From: Methylobacterium sp. PvR107
Lineage (GTDB): Bacteria > Pseudomonadota > Alphaproteobacteria > Rhizobiales > Beijerinckiaceae
Assembly: GCF_017833295.1 (NCBI RefSeq)
Contig: NZ_JAFIBW010000001.1
Location: forward strand, 4,367,501-4,431,500
Reading direction: 5' to 3'
DNA length: 64,000 nucleotides
Shown here: positions 63,980-64,000 of the stretch, piece by piece
How the letters are laid out: every line of letters starts with the position of its first letter
Numbering within the stretch: position 1 is the stretch's first letter
Translations under genes and position numbers: made by a program
The notes under the pieces: generated by a model
Seen by the model: only the letters and a program-made list of their open reading frames with translations
Database searches by the model: none
Told to the model about the DNA's origin: nothing

Positions 63980-64000
63980 TCAGGCGGCGGGGGGACCTCG
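63980..64000 (-). CDS. 3' end of a further gene, possibly a second DUF2946 protein
   Basis: Only the last six codons and stop (RGPPAA*) are in view. The Arg-Gly-Pro-Pro ending resembles the DUF2946 protein at 62477-62932 (ARAPPVA) and lies 41 bp before the YcnI-PCuAC start, a spacing like that between the DUF2946 gene and the TonB receptor. A second DUF2946 protein ahead of this gene is a guess. Confidence 0.3.
   Translation of the reverse strand, partial: RGPPAA

Overview
This window comes from a high-GC chromosome of an alphaproteobacterium of the Rhizobiales/Hyphomicrobiales, most likely a Methylobacterium-type organism. That placement is inferred from four things: the dapF-mtaB-...-ftsY-yciB-ccmG-ccmD-ccmC gene order, an RcdA (DUF1465) homologue, a GAAC-N7-GAAC LexA box of alphaproteobacterial type, and a 6S RNA followed by the 5-formyl-THF cyclo-ligase gene. 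No prophage, insertion sequence or CRISPR array was found; most of the window is ordinary core chromosome.

Layout. 1-6.1 kb: 5' part of a FdhF/YdeP-like molybdopterin oxidoreductase, a bacterial metallothionein, a thiamine-binding-type protein, tRNA-Gly(TCC), a beta-keto acid cleavage enzyme, aroQ, then pyrE-pyrC. 6.2-14.4 kb: an amidase, then branched-chain amino acid synthesis (ilvI-ilvH behind a leader peptide and attenuator; ilvC behind a TetR gene with a perfect 20-bp operator). Between ilvH and ilvC lie a ruined MazE/MazF-type toxin-antitoxin pair and a GST. 14.4-28.3 kb: a chemoreceptor broken by an in-frame amber codon, tam-HAD-trpS, nth, a GyrI-like secreted protein, dapF-mtaB, an RluA-family enzyme, ftsY, a vapBC remnant, yciB and the cytochrome c maturation genes ccmG-ccmD-ccmC. 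28.3-38.9 kb: a gene of unknown function behind a LexA box, tRNA/rRNA-type methyltransferase genes, the polyprenyl diphosphate synthase, a MarR/ClC channel divergon, ispE, a multiply broken moeA and a class V aminotransferase.

38.9-51.6 kb is an exopolysaccharide cluster: Wzx-type flippase, FemAB/CelD-like acyltransferase, fatty acid hydroxylase, two glycosyltransferases, a GH5 hydrolase, a Wzy-type polymerase, a Wzc/GumC-like protein whose kinase domain looks inactive, and a GINT1-like protein. 51.6-60.1 kb: 6S RNA, fau/ygfA, ymdB, a MotA/ExbB-OmpA/MotB pair, a mini chemoreceptor hairpin, a D-cysteine desulfhydrase-like enzyme, an MsbA-like ABC exporter, rpmE and rcdA. 60.2-64.0 kb: a copper acquisition operon on the minus strand (DUF2946-like end, YcnI-PCuAC fusion, DUF2946 protein, TonB-dependent receptor).

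Themes. Several loci are decaying: two toxin-antitoxin modules, moeA and a chemoreceptor each carry visible lesions. Several genes carry readable regulation: the ilv leader peptide and attenuator, the TetR and MarR operators, the LexA box, and DUF2946 proteins placed ahead of copper-uptake genes. The best candidates for something under-described are the LexA-box gene at 28.8 kb, the copper operon with its DUF2946 genes, and the soluble mini chemoreceptor at 55.6 kb.
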